Positions 61,456-64,000 of a stretch of DNA of 64,000 bases are shown piece by piece. The position numbers and the translations under genes were made by a program. Below the pieces are notes generated by a model, which saw only the letters and a list, made by a program, of their open reading frames with translations, searched no databases and was not told the origin of the DNA. The stretch's first letter is position 1. Each line of letters begins with the position of its first letter. Source of the stretch: Dyadobacter sp. CY261 (lineage in GTDB: Bacteria > Bacteroidota > Bacteroidia > Cytophagales > Spirosomataceae); NCBI RefSeq assembly GCF_021440085.1, contig NZ_JAKCPW010000002.1:1-64000 (forward strand). The letters are read 5' to 3'.

Positions 61456-62476
61456 TCTCTTTCCGGGCATTTTTGCCGTGTTTTTGTTATTGTTAACCGA
61501 AATCCTGCTCCGTATTGGTCTTTTGTTTTTCGGCTATCCCTTCTTCCGGCCCTCCGACTACCTGTATTCCGCGTTTTACGACAACATGAAGGAAGTCCGG
61601 GAAAAAGAAATTAAGCGAAACGGCGACGTAAAAAATGTGTTGATCCTGGGCGGTTCAGTGGTTAGTACGCCATGGTCGCACATGGAGAGCCGATTAGATA
61701 CAATTCTGCAAAAGCATTACGGCAAGGGAAATCGCTACGCCTTTTACAATATAGCGTCGGCAGGCCAGACATCGAGGGATATTCTTTTAAAATACAACCT
61801 GCTGGACGACAAACGGTTCGATTTGGTGATCTATTATGAAGCAATCAATGAGAACCGCGCCAATAATATTCCCGCTAAGTATTTCAAACAGGATTACTCA
61901 CATATCGGGTGGTATCGTGACATTGAGTTGTTGAGAAGTCGTTCCGAAATAAACCTGACGGTCATCCCTTATGTTTTACAAAAGATGGTAGGTGCTATCC
62001 AAGACAAGCTGACCCATCGGATTTATGTAAGTCATGAAAAAGTGGACCCGCAATTCGAAAAGTTCGGTTCCGACATCAAAACCGCCGGTCCTTATCACAG
62101 TAATATCAGTGGAATTATAAAGATTGCGCAATCACGTGGTGATAAATTGCTCCTGTTGAGTTATGCGTCCTATTTCCCGGAAAATGTAATACTGACAGGC
62201 GACGACAAGGATTCAGAACATTTTGCGGGATGCAGATTTGCGTCGCCGGTTAAGATCTGGGGTAAGCCAGAGAATACAAAAAAGGGCATTGGCGTGCACA
62301 ACAGCATTATACGTAAGCTTGCCAAACAACACAAAACGCTATTCCTCGATATGGAAAACGAGATGCCGAAAGACCCCAAACTCTTCTGCGATGTTTGCCA
62401 TGTGAGCGAACCGGGCGCCCAGCGTTTTGCCCATGAAATTGCAGAATTTATCATACGGTGTAAAATACTGGAATAG
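61439..62476 (+). CDS. Membrane-anchored SGNH/GDSL-like protein, copy 2 (TTG start)
   Basis: The 345-residue protein is a paralogue of copy 1 with the same anchor helix and blocks: VLILGGSVVSTPW, NIASAGQTS, YYEAINENRAN and DVCHVSEPGAQRFA. The only start in frame at the expected place is TTG at 61439, created where the 16-bp repeat units join; the ancestral ATG at 61423 now reads a short unrelated frame. Translation may be reduced or lost, but the frame itself is intact for its whole length, which suggests selection. It is followed 92 nt later by the carbamoyltransferase gene. Confidence 0.72.
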   Translation: MKSRYFLFPGIFAVFLLLLTEILLRIGLLFFGYPFFRPSDYLYSAFYDNMKEVREKEIKRNGDVKNVLILGGSVVSTPWSHMESRLDTILQKHYGKGNRYAFYNIASAGQTSRDILLKYNLLDDKRFDLVIYYEAINENRANNIPAKYFKQDYSHIGWYRDIELLRSRSEINLTVIPYVLQKMVGAIQDKLTHRIYVSHEKVDPQFEKFGSDIKTAGPYHSNISGIIKIAQSRGDKLLLLSYASYFPENVILTGDDKDSEHFAGCRFASPVKIWGKPENTKKGIGVHNSIIRKLAKQHKTLFLDMENEMPKDPKLFCDVCHVSEPGAQRFAHEIAEFIIRCKILE

Positions 62477-62568
62477 CTAACCGGGTGTCATTAGCCAAAA
62501 TGCTTATCTTGCACGCCTTTTGAACGGTGTGGTACGGAAACTAAACATAGCAAATTAAATACGCTTTA

Positions 62569-64000
62569 ATGAAAATTTTAGGCATCTCGGCTTTCTATCA
62601 TGACTCGGCCGCGGCTCTCATTGACAATGGTGAAATAGTAGCCGCAGCTCAGGAAGAGCGCTTCACCCGTAAGAAACACGATCCCGGCTTCCCCTCCAAT
62701 GCAGTCGCATTTTGTCTGGAATACGGCGGATTATCCATTAATGAGCTCGACGCTATCGTTTTTTACGATAAACCGCTTCTAAAATTCGAAAGATTGCTCG
62801 AAACCTACTACGCATTCGCTCCTAAGGGCGTACGTTCGTTTCTTACGGCAATGCCGGTCTGGATCAAGGAAAAGATGTTCCTGAAACGGCTGATCAACGA
62901 AGAACTGGAAAAGCTGGGTTACGATAAAAAGAAGAAGGTGAAAATGCTCTTCCCTGAGCACCACCTGTCGCACGCTGCCAGCGCTTACTATCCTTCTCCT
63001 TTTGAAAAATCGGCAATCCTGACAATCGATGGTGTCGGTGAGTGGGCTACTGCATCGATCTGTCTTGGTGAAGGAAAGGACATCAGTATTTTGAAAGAAC
63101 TCCGATTCCCGCATTCACTAGGGTTGTTGTATTCCGCATTTACCTATTTCCTTGGTTTTCGTGTAAACTCGGGGGAATATAAGCTAATGGGACTTGCGCC
63201 TTATGGTAATCCGTCGTCGCCGGATATCAAACGCTATGAAGACATTATCCTCAACGAACTGATCGATTTGAAAGAAGACGGGTCAGTTTGGCTGGATCAG
63301 GAGTATTTCGATTACGCAACGGGCCTGAAAATGGTCAATGAGCATAAATGGGAAACATTGTTCGGTTTTAAAACGCGTAAGCCCGAAGATGCACTCGAAG
63401 CAATACATTGTAATCTGGGTCTTGCCATCCAGAATATTACTGAAGAGGCGGTGGTGAGAATGGCGAAGGAAGCCAAACGACTTACTGGTGCCGAATATCT
63501 GTGCATGGCTGGTGGTGTTGCATTGAACTGTGTATCAAATGGTAAGCTGCAAAAAGCCAATATATTCAAAGATATTTTCATCCAGCCAGCTGCCGGTGAT
63601 GCCGGTGGCGCGTTAGGCGCGGCACAGGCTGCTTATCACATCTTTTTTGGTCAGGAAAGAAAGATTACCTGGAAAGCGGACGCGATGCGCGGCTCTTATC
63701 TGGGCCCGACTTTCTCCGACCTGGATGTTGCATTGACCGCTAAGAAATACAAGGCCGTTTATACCTATTATGAGAACTTTAAAGATCTGACGCAGGAAGC
63801 CGCCCGGCTTCTTTCAGAAGGAAATGTGGTAGGCTGGATTCAGGGCCGGATGGAGTTTGGGCCGCGTGCACTTGGCGGGCGTAGTATCCTTGGTGACCCG
63901 CGTAATGCAGAAATGCAGAAAAAACTGAATCTGAAGATCAAATATCGGGAATCGTTCCGGCCGTTTGCTCCTTCTGTATTGGCGGAGGATTGTTCCGATT
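62569..64000 (+). CDS. Carbamoyltransferase, NodU/CmcH family (partial, runs off the window)
   Basis: The start at 62569 opens [19 protein letters not shown], the beginning of the YrdC-like/Kae1-like N-terminal part of O-carbamoyltransferases. [52 protein letters not shown] and [15 protein letters not shown] follow, and near the window edge [17 protein letters not shown], a family hallmark. About 477 codons are present; the usual length is 560-620, so the 3' end lies outside. It transfers carbamoyl from carbamoyl phosphate to a hydroxyl, here most likely on a surface sugar. It pairs by position with the SGNH genes. Confidence 0.93.
   Translation, partial: MKILGISAFYHDSAAALIDNGEIVAAAQEERFTRKKHDPGFPSNAVAFCLEYGGLSINELDAIVFYDKPLLKFERLLETYYAFAPKGVRSFLTAMPVWIKEKMFLKRLINEELEKLGYDKKKKVKMLFPEHHLSHAASAYYPSPFEKSAILTIDGVGEWATASICLGEGKDISILKELRFPHSLGLLYSAFTYFLGFRVNSGEYKLMGLAPYGNPSSPDIKRYEDIILNELIDLKEDGSVWLDQEYFDYATGLKMVNEHKWETLFGFKTRKPEDALEAIHCNLGLAIQNITEEAVVRMAKEAKRLTGAEYLCMAGGVALNCVSNGKLQKANIFKDIFIQPAAGDAGGALGAAQAAYHIFFGQERKITWKADAMRGSYLGPTFSDLDVALTAKKYKAVYTYYENFKDLTQEAARLLSEGNVVGWIQGRMEFGPRALGGRSILGDPRNAEMQKKLNLKIKYRESFRPFAPSVLAEDCSD

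Larger units (their letters stand above)
61239..62476 (+). repeat. Tandem duplication unit B
   Basis: This is the direct copy of 60006-61224, immediately following it with 14 nt between. The two SGNH proteins are nearly alike in the first half and more diverged in the second half. Confidence 0.85.

Noticed and set aside
1..64000. tRNA, rRNA, CRISPR arrays, insertion sequences, prophage or integrase genes
   Set aside because: None seen by reading; no transposase or integrase motif and no spaced direct repeats. A covariance-model search was not possible.

Overview
The window reads as chromosomal DNA of a Bacteroidota bacterium, most like a Cytophagales/Dyadobacter-type organism. The evidence is a type IX secretion (T9SS) C-terminal sorting domain, an ECF sigma/FecR pair next to an STN-domain protein, promoter matches of the TAnnTTTG type, SpmA-SpmB fusion and DUF2911/DUF4440/GIN-domain proteins, and many lipoproteins. 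The organism name is inference. No rRNA, tRNA, CRISPR array or insertion sequence was seen.

Layout. 1-4.6 kb is an unstable segment. A block of about 1.1 kb (3' end of a T9SS-exported protein gene plus a convergent lipoprotein gene) occurs twice, one copy cuts off a Crp/Fnr regulator, and the full-length T9SS gene is frameshifted. 4.7-9.0 kb holds an SpmAB-like membrane protein and a TolC plus MacA-like efflux pair without a pump gene. 9.1-28.5 kb is mostly housekeeping and envelope genes: gpsA, a sialidase-like lipoprotein, an RhlE-type helicase, a Tat-exported serine hydrolase, a sugar dehydrogenase, an SDR/DUF2798 pair behind two putative TetR-type operators, fabF, a HAD hydrolase, an EamA transporter, a UbiA-like/methyltransferase pair, two peptidases, an ATP-grasp protein, and a DUF1016 gene that has lost its nuclease core.

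28.5-35.3 kb is a compact minus-strand operon for uronate/pectin breakdown: kduD, kduI, a cupin gene, a GH88/105 hydrolase, uxaB and exuT. A divergent LacI-type regulator faces it. GH105 would release unsaturated uronate, KduI and KduD convert it to 2-keto-3-deoxygluconate, and ExuT and UxaB handle saturated galacturonate. A GH31 glycosidase lies nearby.

36.6-51.8 kb holds a Nudix hydrolase, a redoxin, an aminotransferase, an FtsX/LolE-like permease, NAD+ synthetase, a sigma/FecR/STN operon, a GIN-domain lipoprotein behind a long dyad, a VanX-like dipeptidase and a PspC/LiaI/LiaF-like envelope operon. 51.9-60.1 kb has a TrpF-like protein, a decayed DUF4160-DUF2442 pair, galM and galK, a D-2-hydroxyacid dehydrogenase, fumC, a NagB-like isomerase and a thioesterase. 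60.0-64.0 kb holds a tandemly duplicated membrane-anchored SGNH-like gene followed by a carbamoyltransferase gene that runs off the end, probably part of a surface-glycan locus.

Main items for a second look: the two local duplications of similar architecture, including a 16-bp tandem duplication that displaces a start codon; the DUF1016 gene with two perfect 25-nt palindromes and an in-frame loss of its nuclease domain; the triply frameshifted DUF4160-DUF2442 pair; and the 83-nt dyad between the sigma gene and the GIN-domain gene. No clearly new multi-gene system could be proven from sequence alone.
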